Below are positions 21,245-30,942 of a stretch of 64,000 bases of DNA, in pieces. A program made the translations under genes and the position numbers. Numbering within the stretch: the first letter of the stretch is position 1; the number at the start of each line of letters is the position of its first letter. The stretch covers positions 167,350-231,349 of the forward strand of contig NZ_JAJSDX010000008.1 in assembly GCF_021272205.1 (NCBI RefSeq), read 5' to 3'. A model generated the notes under the pieces. That model was given only the letters and a program-made list of their open reading frames with translations, made no database searches and had not been told where the DNA came from. Source of the stretch: Pantoea sp. Mb-10 (GTDB taxonomy: Bacteria > Pseudomonadota > Gammaproteobacteria > Enterobacterales > Enterobacteriaceae).

Positions 21245-21515
21245 ATAAAAACTCCGGCGTGCCTGTACGGCGAAAAGCGCGTGCGGCGTAAGGTGAATGA
21301 AAGTGCGCACGTCAACGTGCTGTTTACTTGTGCAAATCCTACACCACATCACGTTATTCAGCATCTATTCAACGGCCATTTACTTGCTATAACCCACCGC
21401 GCCGCGTTCAGCGTTGTCTGAATTTGCGCGCTTGATGATAACGCCAGATGCAAAATCATGAGAAAATTCCTACAATACGCCTGATGATTATCTGACCATT
21501 TTCACGGAGCGACAG
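21245..21515. other. Divergent intergenic region between the flavin reductase and yieE
   Basis: The 271-bp region is more AT-rich than its flanks and should hold divergent promoters. I could not assign a specific operator or a convincing promoter pair. Confidence 0.5.
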
Positions 21516-22304
21516 ATGGCTAGTCATTTTGTACGTTGTACGGGCGATGCCCTTTGCAGCACAGTGCAGCGCTTACCACAGGATGTGCTCAACCGCGCCC
21601 GGGCGCTGCCAGAAAAGCGGCGCAAACGGTTTCTTATTGCGCGCCAGCTGCTGGCGCAGCTGATGCAGCGCATTTACGGTATCCACGAACTTCCCGCATT
21701 GACCACCGGCCCCAACGGCCGCCCGCGCTTTATCGATACGCAACTGCCCGATTTCAGCATCGCCTATGCCGGCAATACCATTGGCGTCCTGCTGGCAGAC
21801 GAAGGCGGTTGCGCTGGACTGGATATGGAGATCGTTCGCGCTCACAGTCGCCAGACGCAGGATGCGTTGACGCATGGCCTCTCCTCGGGCGAGAAAGCAT
21901 GGATCAACGCGCAGCAGGATTTTATGGAAGCGGTGACGCAGCTTTGGACGCTGCGCCAAAGTATTCTGAAATTAAGCGATGACGCTCAGCACAGCACCTT
22001 ACAGCTGCATCCCGCAGCGGGTCGTCTGCGCTCCAGCGTCTTACCTGATGTTCAAGCGGTGTGTGATGCCGAGCCGACGCTGGTGTGGTCGTGCGCCCTC
22101 TCGCCCAGTGCGGAGCGGTTAAACCTGTGGGAAATCGATGCGCAGCAGCAATGGCAGCCGCTGCACGAGGTGGAGATGAGCAAACCCAAACTGGGGCCGC
22201 GCTCGCTACGCCTCACCAGTTTGGTCTCGGTGCCATCCGCCGCGCCTTATTGCGCGGCGTATCCTACACCGCCTTTAATGTGCGTCGATAAACGCGATTT
22301 TTAG
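21516..22304 (+). CDS. yieE: Phosphopantetheinyl transferase family protein YieE
   Basis: The 262-residue protein resembles E. coli YieE (about 249 residues). It has the 4'-phosphopantetheinyl transferase core: PNGRPRF, FSIAYAGN, the metal-binding GLDMEIVR and a degenerate second motif around WTLRQSILKL, in place of the usual (W)xxKEA. Such enzymes load the phosphopantetheine arm on carrier proteins; the target of YieE is not established. GGAGCG precedes the ATG. Its 3' end overlaps the convergent adeP by 30 bp. Confidence 0.88.
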   Translation: MASHFVRCTGDALCSTVQRLPQDVLNRARALPEKRRKRFLIARQLLAQLMQRIYGIHELPALTTGPNGRPRFIDTQLPDFSIAYAGNTIGVLLADEGGCAGLDMEIVRAHSRQTQDALTHGLSSGEKAWINAQQDFMEAVTQLWTLRQSILKLSDDAQHSTLQLHPAAGRLRSSVLPDVQAVCDAEPTLVWSCALSPSAERLNLWEIDAQQQWQPLHEVEMSKPKLGPRSLRLTSLVSVPSAAPYCAAYPTPPLMCVDKRDF

Positions 22305-23588
22305 TACAAACAGCAGCGCCACCACCACCACACACGGGCTGATTTCACGCCAGCGTCCGGTGCCGAGTTTCATGACGCAGTAGGCAATAAAGCCCAGGGC
22401 AATGCCTTCGGTGATAGAGAAGCTGAAAGGCATCATCGCCGCCGTCACAAAGGCCGGTACCGACTCGGTGAGATCGTCCCAGCGCACGCGTGATAAAGAG
22501 GCGGTCATCAGTACGCCGACGTAAATCAACGCCCCGGCCGCCGCATAGCCAGGCACCATTGCGGCCAGCGGCGACAGGAACGTCACCAGCAGAAACAGCA
22601 CGCCTGTGACCACCGCCATCAAGCCGGTGCGCCCGCCGATCGCCACGCCAGAGGAGCTCTCAATGTAGGCGGTGACCGATGAGGTACCCACCAGCGAACC
22701 GGTGACCGAGCTGATGCTATCAACGTACAGCGCCTGCTGCATGCGCGGGAACGTGCCGTTTTTATCGGTCAGACCCGCTTTATCCGTAACGCCAATCAGC
22801 GTGCCGGAGGAGTCAAACAGGTTGACCAGCATAAACGAGAAGATCACCCCCGACATGCCGATGTTGAAAGCGCCTTTGATATCCACCTGGCCCACCACCG
22901 AGCCGATCGCGGGCGGCGAGGCGAACACGCCACTGAAAGTGACATCACCGAGCAACAAGCCAATGCCCGTCGTGATCACGATTGAGACCAGTACCGCCGC
23001 GTGGATATTGCGTGAAGCCAGAATCGCGATGATAAAAAAACCCAGCGCACCCAGCAGTACGCTGTGCGAGGTCAGATTACCGATGGTCACGAGGGTGTCG
23101 GCATTCGGCACGATAATACCGGCATTTTTTAGTCCCATCAGGGCGATAAATAGCCCGATCCCGGCGGTGATCCCCACGCGCAGGCTGAGAGGAATATTGG
23201 CGATCATCCAATAGCGCACGCGCAGCAGCGTGAGCAACAGCAGTCCCAGCGCGCCCCAAAAAATCGCGCCCATGCCGATTTGCCACGAATACCCCATTGC
23301 GCCTACCACCACAAAGGCAAAAAAGGCGTTCAATCCCATCGCTGGTGCCAGTGCCACCGGTAAATTGGCCACCAGCCCCATGAGAATGCTGCCAAAAGCC
23401 GCAATTAAACAGGTGGTCACGAACACCGCGCGCGTATCCATGCCTGCCGCGCCGAGAATCTGTGGATTAACAAAGACGATGTACACCATGGTCAGGAACG
23501 TCGTGCAACCCGCAATCATTTCTGTACGTGCGGTCGTGCCGTGTTCCTGCAGTTTGAAAAGGCGCTGTAATAAGCCGGGATTGGTCAT
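22275..23588 (-). CDS. adeP: Adenine permease, NCS2/AzgA family
   Basis: This 437-residue inner-membrane protein with about 12-14 transmembrane segments is a close match to E. coli AdeP (YieG). The ALAPAMGLNAFFAF, GTSSVTAYIESSSGV and VPAFVTAAMMPFSFSI segments are typical of the AzgA-like branch. It imports adenine with protons. As in E. coli it lies between yieE and yieH. I did not see a purine-riboswitch pattern in the 151-bp upstream region. Confidence 0.95.
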   Translation of the reverse strand: MTNPGLLQRLFKLQEHGTTARTEMIAGCTTFLTMVYIVFVNPQILGAAGMDTRAVFVTTCLIAAFGSILMGLVANLPVALAPAMGLNAFFAFVVVGAMGYSWQIGMGAIFWGALGLLLLTLLRVRYWMIANIPLSLRVGITAGIGLFIALMGLKNAGIIVPNADTLVTIGNLTSHSVLLGALGFFIIAILASRNIHAAVLVSIVITTGIGLLLGDVTFSGVFASPPAIGSVVGQVDIKGAFNIGMSGVIFSFMLVNLFDSSGTLIGVTDKAGLTDKNGTFPRMQQALYVDSISSVTGSLVGTSSVTAYIESSSGVAIGGRTGLMAVVTGVLFLLVTFLSPLAAMVPGYAAAGALIYVGVLMTASLSRVRWDDLTESVPAFVTAAMMPFSFSITEGIALGFIAYCVMKLGTGRWREISPCVVVVALLFVLKIAFIDAH

Positions 23589-23739
23589 TTCGCTGTTCCG
23601 CTGAAAAATTTATCGCCGCGTATCCTATAGAGTTTGGCGCGGCAAAACACGGAATTTTCGCAACCGGTTGCCTGGGGTCGCTTTCTGCGCTCAGTGCGCT
23701 AGAGTGTCAGATCATTGTTTCTTAAAAGGATGCTGTGCG

Positions 23740-24402
23740 ATGTCCATTGAATGTGTGTTTTTCGATTGCGATGGCACGCTGGTCGACAGCGAAGTGCTGT
23801 GTACGCAAGCCTACGTCAATACCTTTGCTACCTACGGCATTACGCTCTCGCTGCAGGAGATGTTTGAGCGCTACAAAGGGGTAAAACTGTATGACATCGT
23901 GCGTGATGTGCTCGCAGCGCATCAGCGCGAGTTACCGCTGGAAGAGGTGGAAACCGCCTACCGCGCCGAAGTCGCGCGCCTGTTTGATCGTGAGCTTAAG
24001 CCCATCGCCGGTGCCAACGCGCTGGTGAGCCAGATACGTACGCCGATGTGCGTGGTCTCGAACGGCACGGTAAAAAAGATGCAACACTCGCTGGGGTTAA
24101 CCGGCATGCTGCCTTACTTTGAGGGGCGTCTGTTTAGCGGGTATGACATCCTGCACTGGAAGCCCGATCCCGAGCTGATGTACCACGCCGCAGAGCAGAT
24201 GCAGGTGCCTATTGAGAAATGCATTTTAGTGGACGATTCCGAAGCGGGCGCGCGCGCCGGTATCGCTGCTGGCATCGCCGTATTTTATTACTGCGCCGAC
24301 GCACACAATCCCGATCTGGATCATCCGCTGGTCACGCGTTTCGACAATATGGCCCAGCTGCCTGCTTTATGGCGCGCACGCGGCTGGAACCTGTTGAAAT
24401 AA
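23740..24402 (+). CDS. yieH: HAD-family 6-phosphogluconate phosphatase YieH
   Basis: The 220-residue HAD subfamily IA phosphatase has motif I FFDCDGTLVDSE, motif II CVVSNGT, a motif III Lys in HWKPDPEL and motif IV ILVDDSEAG. E. coli YieH dephosphorylates 6-phosphogluconate and related compounds. I chose the ATG at 23740, which gives the E. coli-like N-terminus; the frame opens upstream at 23668. It is divergent from adeP and ends at a hairpin before the convergent MFS gene. Confidence 0.93.
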   Translation: MSIECVFFDCDGTLVDSEVLCTQAYVNTFATYGITLSLQEMFERYKGVKLYDIVRDVLAAHQRELPLEEVETAYRAEVARLFDRELKPIAGANALVSQIRTPMCVVSNGTVKKMQHSLGLTGMLPYFEGRLFSGYDILHWKPDPELMYHAAEQMQVPIEKCILVDDSEAGARAGIAAGIAVFYYCADAHNPDLDHPLVTRFDNMAQLPALWRARGWNLLK

Positions 24403-24405
24403 GGA

Positions 24406-24426
24406 GCTCGCCCGCTGAGGGCGAGC
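24406..24426. terminator. Terminator hairpin between yieH and the MFS gene
   Basis: A perfect 8-bp GC-rich stem with a five-base loop lies between two convergent stops. A long T tract is absent. Confidence 0.6.
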
Positions 24427-24434
24427 CGGACGGC

Positions 24435-25673
24435 TCAGCCAATCGCGCCCAGCGCATCCTCTTTGCCCTGTTTCCGCGGCAACAGGAACAGCGTGGCGAC
24501 AATATCCAGAAGATAGATCAGCGCCAGCAGCGTGATCGCAGCGTTGAACGCGATGCTGCTCGCCAGCATCCCGATAACCAGCGGGCCGAAACCGCCCACG
24601 CCACGCCCCAGATTAAACAGCACATTCTGCGCCGTGGCGCGCGCCTGCGGCGGGAAGGTGTCGGAAATCAGCGCCCCGTAACCCCCAATCATGCCATTCA
24701 CAAACATCCCCATGATGGCGCCGGTAAAGAGCATCACGGTGGGATCGCGCAGCTGCGCGTAGATCACTACCATCGCCACCGCGCCAAACTGATACAGCAG
24801 AAAAATCTTCCAGCGCGCAAAGCGATCGGCTAGCAGGCCAAACAGCCAGATGCCAAATGTCATGCCCACCACGGTAACGGCAGTCCACAGTCCCGATTTC
24901 GTCAGGCTAAAGCCAAAATTGGCGGAGAGGTAGCTCGGCATCCAGATCATCAGGCCGTAGTAGCCAAAGTTCTGCACCGAGCAGAGAATAAAAATGCCGA
25001 GGCTGGCTTTACAGGTGGCGCGATCGGCACACAGCAGCCGGAAACGGGCGCGGAAGGAGAGCGGCGGTGCGCTTTGCACGTGGCGCGTGAACGCTTCCGG
25101 CTCGCCCATGCTGCGGCGAATCAGAAACGATACCAGCGCGGGCAGCAGCCCAACCAGAAACATGCCGCGCCAGCCAATTACGTTCAGCAGCGGCGGGGTA
25201 ATAAACGCCGCCAGCAGTACGCCGAGCTGCCAGCCGATGCCCACCCACGCCGAAGCGCGGTTGCGTTTCTCTTTCGGCCAAGCTTCCGCAATCAGCGCCA
25301 TGCCGATGCCAAACTCACCGCCCAGCCCCATGCCTGCCAGCGTCCGATACGCCAGCAAATCCCAGTATCCCTGCGCCACTGCGCACAGGCCGGTAAACAG
25401 GGAAAACATCAGGATCGTCACGGTGAGCATGCGAATACGACCAAAGCGGTCGCTAAGTTGGCCAAACACGATGCCGCCCACCACGGCGCCAATCAGCGTC
25501 CAGGTCACCAGCGATCCGGCCTGGGAAGGGTCGAGCATCAGCGAGACGCTGATCGCTGGCAGCATAAAGCCGAGAATAAGCAGATCAAAGCCGTCCATCG
25601 CGTAGCCGCTGATGGCCGCAACCATCGCTTTTGCTGGCGTAACGGCTGTTTTCGTTGTGTTGAGAGGAGACAT
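24435..25673 (-). CDS. MFS transporter, aromatic/organic acid:H+ symporter type
   Basis: The 412-residue protein with 12 predicted membrane segments carries the YAMDGFDLLILGF motif in segment 1 (the DGxD signature of the acid:H+ symporter branch), the loop GQLSDRFGRIR and GLGGEFGIGMALIAE in segment 4. Relatives carry benzoate, 4-hydroxybenzoate, 3-hydroxyphenylpropionate, shikimate or sialate. The substrate is unknown. It sits alone between yieH and phoU, where E. coli has the bgl genes. Confidence 0.82.
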   Translation of the reverse strand: MSPLNTTKTAVTPAKAMVAAISGYAMDGFDLLILGFMLPAISVSLMLDPSQAGSLVTWTLIGAVVGGIVFGQLSDRFGRIRMLTVTILMFSLFTGLCAVAQGYWDLLAYRTLAGMGLGGEFGIGMALIAEAWPKEKRNRASAWVGIGWQLGVLLAAFITPPLLNVIGWRGMFLVGLLPALVSFLIRRSMGEPEAFTRHVQSAPPLSFRARFRLLCADRATCKASLGIFILCSVQNFGYYGLMIWMPSYLSANFGFSLTKSGLWTAVTVVGMTFGIWLFGLLADRFARWKIFLLYQFGAVAMVVIYAQLRDPTVMLFTGAIMGMFVNGMIGGYGALISDTFPPQARATAQNVLFNLGRGVGGFGPLVIGMLASSIAFNAAITLLALIYLLDIVATLFLLPRKQGKEDALGAIG

Positions 25674-25748
25674 GTCACAGCACCTGGCAGGAAAAGATGC
25701 GCCAAGTATAAAGAGAGGGGACCCTACGCACTAATCAGAATTGATGAT

Positions 25749-25781
25749 GGCTGCCTGCTTCACCCGCGGTCACAGGCAGCC
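25749..25781 (-). terminator. Hairpin after phoU
   Basis: A perfect 9-bp stem (25749-25757 with 25773-25781) with a 15-base loop lies downstream of phoU. It marks the probable end of the pst operon, although no T tract follows. Confidence 0.55.
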
Positions 25782-25788
25782 CATGCGG

Positions 25789-26526
25789 CTATGACAGTGG
25801 TTTGTTGCTGCCGTCATCGCCTGACAGCAGTTCGTCCAGCTTATCGCCGCCCACGTGGCGGAAATCCTGTCCCTTCACGAAATAGAAGATGATTTCACAG
25901 ATATTCTGGCAGCGGTCGCCGATGCGCTCGATGGCGCGCGCGCAGAACAGCGCCGTTAATACGCTGGGAATGGTACGCGGATCTTCCATCATGTAGGTCA
26001 TCAGCTGGCGCACAATACCTTCGTACTCTTTGTCGACTTTTGAGTCTTCACGGTAAATTTTGATGGCTTCATTGAGATCCATGCGCGCAAAGGCGTCCAG
26101 CACGTCGTGCAACATCTGCACGGTATGGTGGCCCAGCGACTCCAGGCTAACCAACAGCGGCAAATGTTGCTGGCTAAACTTCTCCAGCGCGGTACGGCTG
26201 ATCTTTTCCGCCACATCGCCAATGCGTTCCAGCTCAGAGATGGTTTTGATGATCGCCATCACCAGACGCAAATCGCTGGCGGTAGGCTGCCGCTTGGCGA
26301 TGATACGCACGCAGGCCTCATCGATCTCCACTTCCATCATGTTGACCTTTTGGTCACCGTCAATGACGCGACGCGCCAGCTCGCCGTCCTGGTTGTGCAT
26401 CGCGGTAATGGCATCGGTGAGCTGCTGCTCCACCATCCCGCCCATGATCATCACCTGGGTGCGAATGTGCTCCAGCTCGGCATTAAACTGACCGGAGATG
26501 TGTTTGTTCAGATTTAAATTATCCAT
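25789..26526 (-). CDS. phoU: Phosphate signalling regulator PhoU
   Basis: The 245-residue protein has two repeated three-helix PhoU domains with metal-binding E/DxxxD motifs ([13 protein letters not shown] and [13 protein letters not shown]). It is slightly longer than E. coli PhoU because of its C-terminal tail. It restrains PhoR kinase through the PstSCAB transporter when phosphate is plentiful. It is the last gene of pstSCAB-phoU, 14 bp after pstB. Confidence 0.97.
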   Translation of the reverse strand: MDNLNLNKHISGQFNAELEHIRTQVMIMGGMVEQQLTDAITAMHNQDGELARRVIDGDQKVNMMEVEIDEACVRIIAKRQPTASDLRLVMAIIKTISELERIGDVAEKISRTALEKFSQQHLPLLVSLESLGHHTVQMLHDVLDAFARMDLNEAIKIYREDSKVDKEYEGIVRQLMTYMMEDPRTIPSVLTALFCARAIERIGDRCQNICEIIFYFVKGQDFRHVGGDKLDELLSGDDGSNKPLS

Positions 26527-26540
26527 GTGCGTCTCCTGAA

Positions 26541-27359
<819 letters not shown>

Positions 27360-28247
27360 TTAGTGTTTGCCTTTCGCGAAGACAACCCGCGCGACGATGT
27401 TTAACAGCAGCACGCACAGCGTGATGATCAGCACGCCCGCCCACGCCAGGTTTTGCCACTCGGCAAACGGACTCATGGCGAATTTAAAGATCGTCACCGG
27501 CAGGTTGGCCAGCGGCTGCATCATGTCGGTGCTCCAGAACTGGTTCGACAGTGCGGTAAACAGCAGCGGCGCGGTTTCACCGGCAATGCGCGCGATCGCC
27601 AGCAGCACGCCGGTGATGATGCCGGACACCGAGGCCTTGAGGGTGATGGCGGAAATCATCTTCCACTTGGGCGTGCCCAGCGCGTAGGCGGCCTCGCGCA
27701 TACTGTCCGGTACCAGGCGCAGCATGTTTTCCGTGGTGCGAATCACAATCGGGATTTGCAGCAGCGCCAGCGCCACCACGCCAGCCCAGCCGGAGAAGTG
27801 CTGCATCTGCGCCACCACAATGGTGTACACGAACAGCCCGACCACGATGGAGGGGGCGGACAGCAGAATATCGTTGATGAAGCGAATGACTTCCGCCAGC
27901 CAGTGCTTGCGGCCATATTCCGCCAGATAAATGCCCGCCATAATCCCCAACGGCGTGCCAAAAAAGGTGGACCAGAAAATCAATAAGCCGCTGCCCGCCA
28001 GCGCGTTAGCAAGCCCGCCACCGGCCGTGTTAGGCGGCGGCGTAGATTCCGTAAACAGCGACCAGCTTAGGCCATCAATGCCTTTGGTCACGGTGGTAAA
28101 CAGGATCCAAATCAGCCAGAACAGGCCAAACGCCATGGTAAGCATCGACAGCGTTAAGGCGATTTTATTTTTGGTACTGCGGCGCGCCTGCATTTTGCGG
28201 CGCGACGCTTCCAGCTCGGCGCGGGCTGTCATTTCTATAGCCGTCAT
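27360..28247 (-). CDS. pstA: Phosphate ABC transporter permease PstA
   Basis: The 295-residue inner-membrane permease has six predicted transmembrane segments and the EAA-type loop [20 protein letters not shown]. It forms the phosphate channel with PstC. Its ATG overlaps the pstC stop in an ATGA arrangement, so the two subunits are translationally coupled. Confidence 0.97.
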   Translation of the reverse strand: MTAIEMTARAELEASRRKMQARRSTKNKIALTLSMLTMAFGLFWLIWILFTTVTKGIDGLSWSLFTESTPPPNTAGGGLANALAGSGLLIFWSTFFGTPLGIMAGIYLAEYGRKHWLAEVIRFINDILLSAPSIVVGLFVYTIVVAQMQHFSGWAGVVALALLQIPIVIRTTENMLRLVPDSMREAAYALGTPKWKMISAITLKASVSGIITGVLLAIARIAGETAPLLFTALSNQFWSTDMMQPLANLPVTIFKFAMSPFAEWQNLAWAGVLIITLCVLLLNIVARVVFAKGKH

Positions 28248-29206
28248 GAACGGGCTCCTTCACTCTTCGCCAGACGCAGGATCATCAGTTTGGAGATAGC
28301 CAGAACGATAAAGGTGATCACGAACAGAATCAGGCCCAACTCCATCAGCGCCGCGACGTGCACGCCCGACTCCGCTTCGGCAAATTCGTTGGCCAGCGCG
28401 GAGGTGATGCTATTGCCTGGCATGTACAGCGACGCGCTGTCGAGTTGGTAGGTGTTGCCGATGATAAAGGTCACGGCCATGGTTTCGCCCAGCGCGCGGC
28501 CCAGTCCGAGCATGACGCCACCAATCACCCCGTTTTTGGTGAAGGGCAACACGATGCGCCAAATCACTTCCCATGTGGTGCAGCCGATGCCGTACGCCGA
28601 CTCTTTCATCATCACCGGCGTTTGCTCAAACACATCACGCATCACCGAAGCGATGTAGGGGATGATCATGATGGCGAGGATAACGCCCGCCGCCAGAATA
28701 CCGATGCCAAAGGCCGGGCCGGAGAACAGGGTGCCCACGATCGGAATATTCGATAACACATCGCCCACCGGCGTCTGGAAGTACTCGGCAAACAGCGGGG
28801 CAAAAATAAACAGGCCCCACATGCCGTAGACAATACTGGGAATCGCCGCCAGCAGCTCAATCGCGGTACCGAGCGGACGACGCAACCAGCCGGGTGCCAG
28901 TTCCGTCAGAAACAGTGCGATGCCGAAGCTCACCGGCACAGCGATGATCAGCGCAATCAGCGAGGTGACGATCGTGCCGTAAATGGGCACCAGCGCACCA
29001 AATTCCTCATTCGGCGCATCCCAGGTCTTGCTCCACAGGAAAGAAAAACCAAACTTTTGGATGCTTGGCCATGAGGAGAAAATCAGGGAAACGATGATGC
29101 CACCCATCAGCAATAACACGATCAGCGCAGCGAGTTTAACCAGTGCGCCGAAAATCATGTCGCCTTGCTTACCGGGTGCTTTAAATGTCGGCTTAGTTGC
29201 AGCCAT
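28244..29206 (-). CDS. pstC: Phosphate ABC transporter permease PstC
   Basis: The 320-residue permease starts [16 protein letters not shown], like E. coli PstC. It has six transmembrane segments and the EAA loop [19 protein letters not shown]. The frame opens further upstream (29272), but homology places the start at 29206. It follows pstS by 87 bp and overlaps pstA by four bases. Confidence 0.97.
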   Translation of the reverse strand: MAATKPTFKAPGKQGDMIFGALVKLAALIVLLLMGGIIVSLIFSSWPSIQKFGFSFLWSKTWDAPNEEFGALVPIYGTIVTSLIALIIAVPVSFGIALFLTELAPGWLRRPLGTAIELLAAIPSIVYGMWGLFIFAPLFAEYFQTPVGDVLSNIPIVGTLFSGPAFGIGILAAGVILAIMIIPYIASVMRDVFEQTPVMMKESAYGIGCTTWEVIWRIVLPFTKNGVIGGVMLGLGRALGETMAVTFIIGNTYQLDSASLYMPGNSITSALANEFAEAESGVHVAALMELGLILFVITFIVLAISKLMILRLAKSEGARS

Positions 29207-29293
29207 AGAATTCTCGATTTTCAGGGAAAACTCAGGGCGACCTGTATGCCGCCCGTGCATGCGGCCAGCCAAGCGGCTGGCCGTGTCGGTCGC

Positions 29294-30337
29294 TTACTGG
29301 TAGAGCGCTTTGCCGCTGCTGTCTTTGATGTTGGCTTTCCAGGCTGCGCGGATCTGGGTCACGACGCTCTCTGGCAGCGTTGCATAATCCAGCGCGTTAG
29401 CCGTTTTACTGCCGCCTTTATAGGCCCAATCAAAGAACTTCAACACTTCACTGCCTTTCGCCGCATTCGCCTGCTCTTTATAAATCAGGATGAACGTGGT
29501 GGAGGTGATTGGCCAGGCATCATTGCCTTTCTGGAACGTCAGGTCCTGGGCAAAGGATTTGCTCCAGTCTGCGCCCTTCGCCGCATTCGAGAAGCTGGTT
29601 TCGCTTGGCGCGACCGCTTTACCGTCGGCATCCACCAGCTTGGTGTAAGTCAGATTGTTCTGTTTGGCATAGGCATACTCAACATAGCCAATTGAACCCG
29701 GCAGACGCTGTACGAAGGCGGCGACGCCATCGTTACCTTTACCGCCCAAGCCGGTTGGCCAGTTTACGGTGTTGCCTTTACCAATTTTGCTGTTCCAGTC
29801 AGCGTTAACTTTGGACAGGTAGCTGGTGAACACGAAAGAGGTGCCGGAACCGTCCGCGCGGCGCACCACGTTGATGTTGGTGTCTGGCAGCTTCACGCCA
29901 GGGTTCAGCTTGACGATCGCCGGATCGTTCCACTTTTTGATGTTGCCCAAGTAAATATCACCGACGGTTTTTCCGTCCAGCGTCAGCTCGCCGGATTTCA
30001 CGCCCGGAATGTTCACGGCCAGCACAACACCACCGATCACGGTAGGGAACTGGAACAGGCCGTTTTTCTGCAGGTCTTCTTCTTTCATTGGCGCATCAGA
30101 AGCACCGAAATCAACAGTTTTGGCGATGATTTGCTTCACGCCGCCGGAAGAACCAATGCCCTGATAGTTAATTTTGCTACCGGTGGCTTGCTGGTATTCG
30201 GCTGCCCACTTGGCATAAACCGGCGCCGGGAACGTACCGCCTGCGCCCGTCAGATCGGTGGCTGCAAAAGCAGATACCGCGCTTACTGCGACGGTGGCGG
30301 CAATGATTCGGGCTACGGTGCTACGCATCAGTGTCAT
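29294..30337 (-). CDS. pstS: Phosphate-binding periplasmic protein PstS
   Basis: The 347-residue protein has a Sec signal peptide that ends about [12 protein letters not shown]. The phosphate-binding segments are [30 protein letters not shown] and RADGSGTSF. It delivers phosphate to PstCAB. It is the first gene of the operon and is controlled by tandem Pho boxes just upstream. Confidence 0.98.
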   Translation of the reverse strand: MTLMRSTVARIIAATVAVSAVSAFAATDLTGAGGTFPAPVYAKWAAEYQQATGSKINYQGIGSSGGVKQIIAKTVDFGASDAPMKEEDLQKNGLFQFPTVIGGVVLAVNIPGVKSGELTLDGKTVGDIYLGNIKKWNDPAIVKLNPGVKLPDTNINVVRRADGSGTSFVFTSYLSKVNADWNSKIGKGNTVNWPTGLGGKGNDGVAAFVQRLPGSIGYVEYAYAKQNNLTYTKLVDADGKAVAPSETSFSNAAKGADWSKSFAQDLTFQKGNDAWPITSTTFILIYKEQANAAKGSEVLKFFDWAYKGGSKTANALDYATLPESVVTQIRAAWKANIKDSSGKALYQ

Positions 30338-30409
30338 ATTCCCTCCAGGGGATTGAAATAATCAGGCTAAATGCCGTTTTAGTAGGAGTCAGTGATTGCT
30401 GCTGGAGGG

Positions 30410-30465
30410 AAAATAGGACAGTTTGATGACAGTGAAATGTACGAAATATGACAGTTATATGACAG
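30410..30465 (-). promoter_or_regulatory. pstS promoter with tandem Pho boxes
   Basis: On the minus strand CTGTCATATAACTGTCAT (30448-30465) is a perfect Pho box. CGTACATTTCACTGTCAT (30426-30443) is the second box, 22 bp on. Ten bases later comes the -10 TATTTT (30410-30415). A further CTGTC repeat (30416-30420) lies in the same 11-bp phase. This reproduces the PhoB-dependent E. coli pstS promoter architecture. Confidence 0.93.
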
Positions 30466-30515
30466 GTACACTCATTGGTTTTTTTTATAAAACCCTATCG
30501 AAAAGGAGATGTTCG

Positions 30516-30899
30516 ATGAAATTCATGAAGACGCTTTGGGTATGCCACGTAATAGCACTCTCTACGCTGACCAGCGCATGGGCGGATAACGAGCCGGCGG
30601 CACGTTTGGACCCCTATTATCAAATGCCGGCCAATATAGGCGCACTGGCCATACTGGAAAGTAGAGGCACGCTTAAGCAATCCTCTGTCACGGCTGAAGA
30701 GGTGAGAAAAATGAAAGACGACGTCGCTCAGTTACTCAGAATGCAGGAAAAACAGAATAATACGTTCGATCAACTCTCACGGGAGTTAAGCAGAAAACAA
30801 GATGATATCAACAATCTGCAGCGGTCACTGGATGAGGCTAATCGCAGAATCGACAGTCAGCAGCGCGCACTTGATCAAGTAAGCAACAGGATTAAATAA
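30516..30899 (+). CDS. Hypothetical exported coiled-coil protein
   Basis: The 127-residue product is not one I recognise. It has an N-terminal signal peptide (MKFMKTLWV, then a hydrophobic stretch ending SAWA-D), a short region with YYQMPANIGALAI, and a C-terminal half (about 63-127) that is almost all charged or Gln/Asn heptads (VRKMKDDVAQLLRMQEK, LDEANRRIDSQQRALDQV) and should form a coiled coil. AAGGAGAT precedes the ATG at 30516; upstream in-frame ATGs overlap the Pho boxes. Six of its 11 arginine codons are AGA or AGG, rare in neighbouring genes, and its GC is visibly lower. Both suggest horizontal acquisition. It is divergent from pstS. Confidence 0.75.
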   Translation: MKFMKTLWVCHVIALSTLTSAWADNEPAARLDPYYQMPANIGALAILESRGTLKQSSVTAEEVRKMKDDVAQLLRMQEKQNNTFDQLSRELSRKQDDINNLQRSLDEANRRIDSQQRALDQVSNRIK

Positions 30900-30906
30900 A
30901 AGAAAT

Positions 30907-30932
30907 GCGTGAATCCTTGGCGGGATTCACGC
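30907..30932. terminator. Bidirectional terminator between the coiled-coil gene and glmS
   Basis: A perfect 10-bp stem with a six-base loop lies between the convergent stops. The minus strand continues into a T-rich stretch, so it is the better glmS terminator. Confidence 0.8.
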
Positions 30933-30942
30933 GTAAGACACC

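Noticed and set aside
30423..30515. Upstream in-frame ATG extension of the coiled-coil gene
   Set aside because: The extension overlaps a Pho box, lacks a signal peptide at the new N-terminus, and the good AAGGAG belongs to the ATG at 30516.
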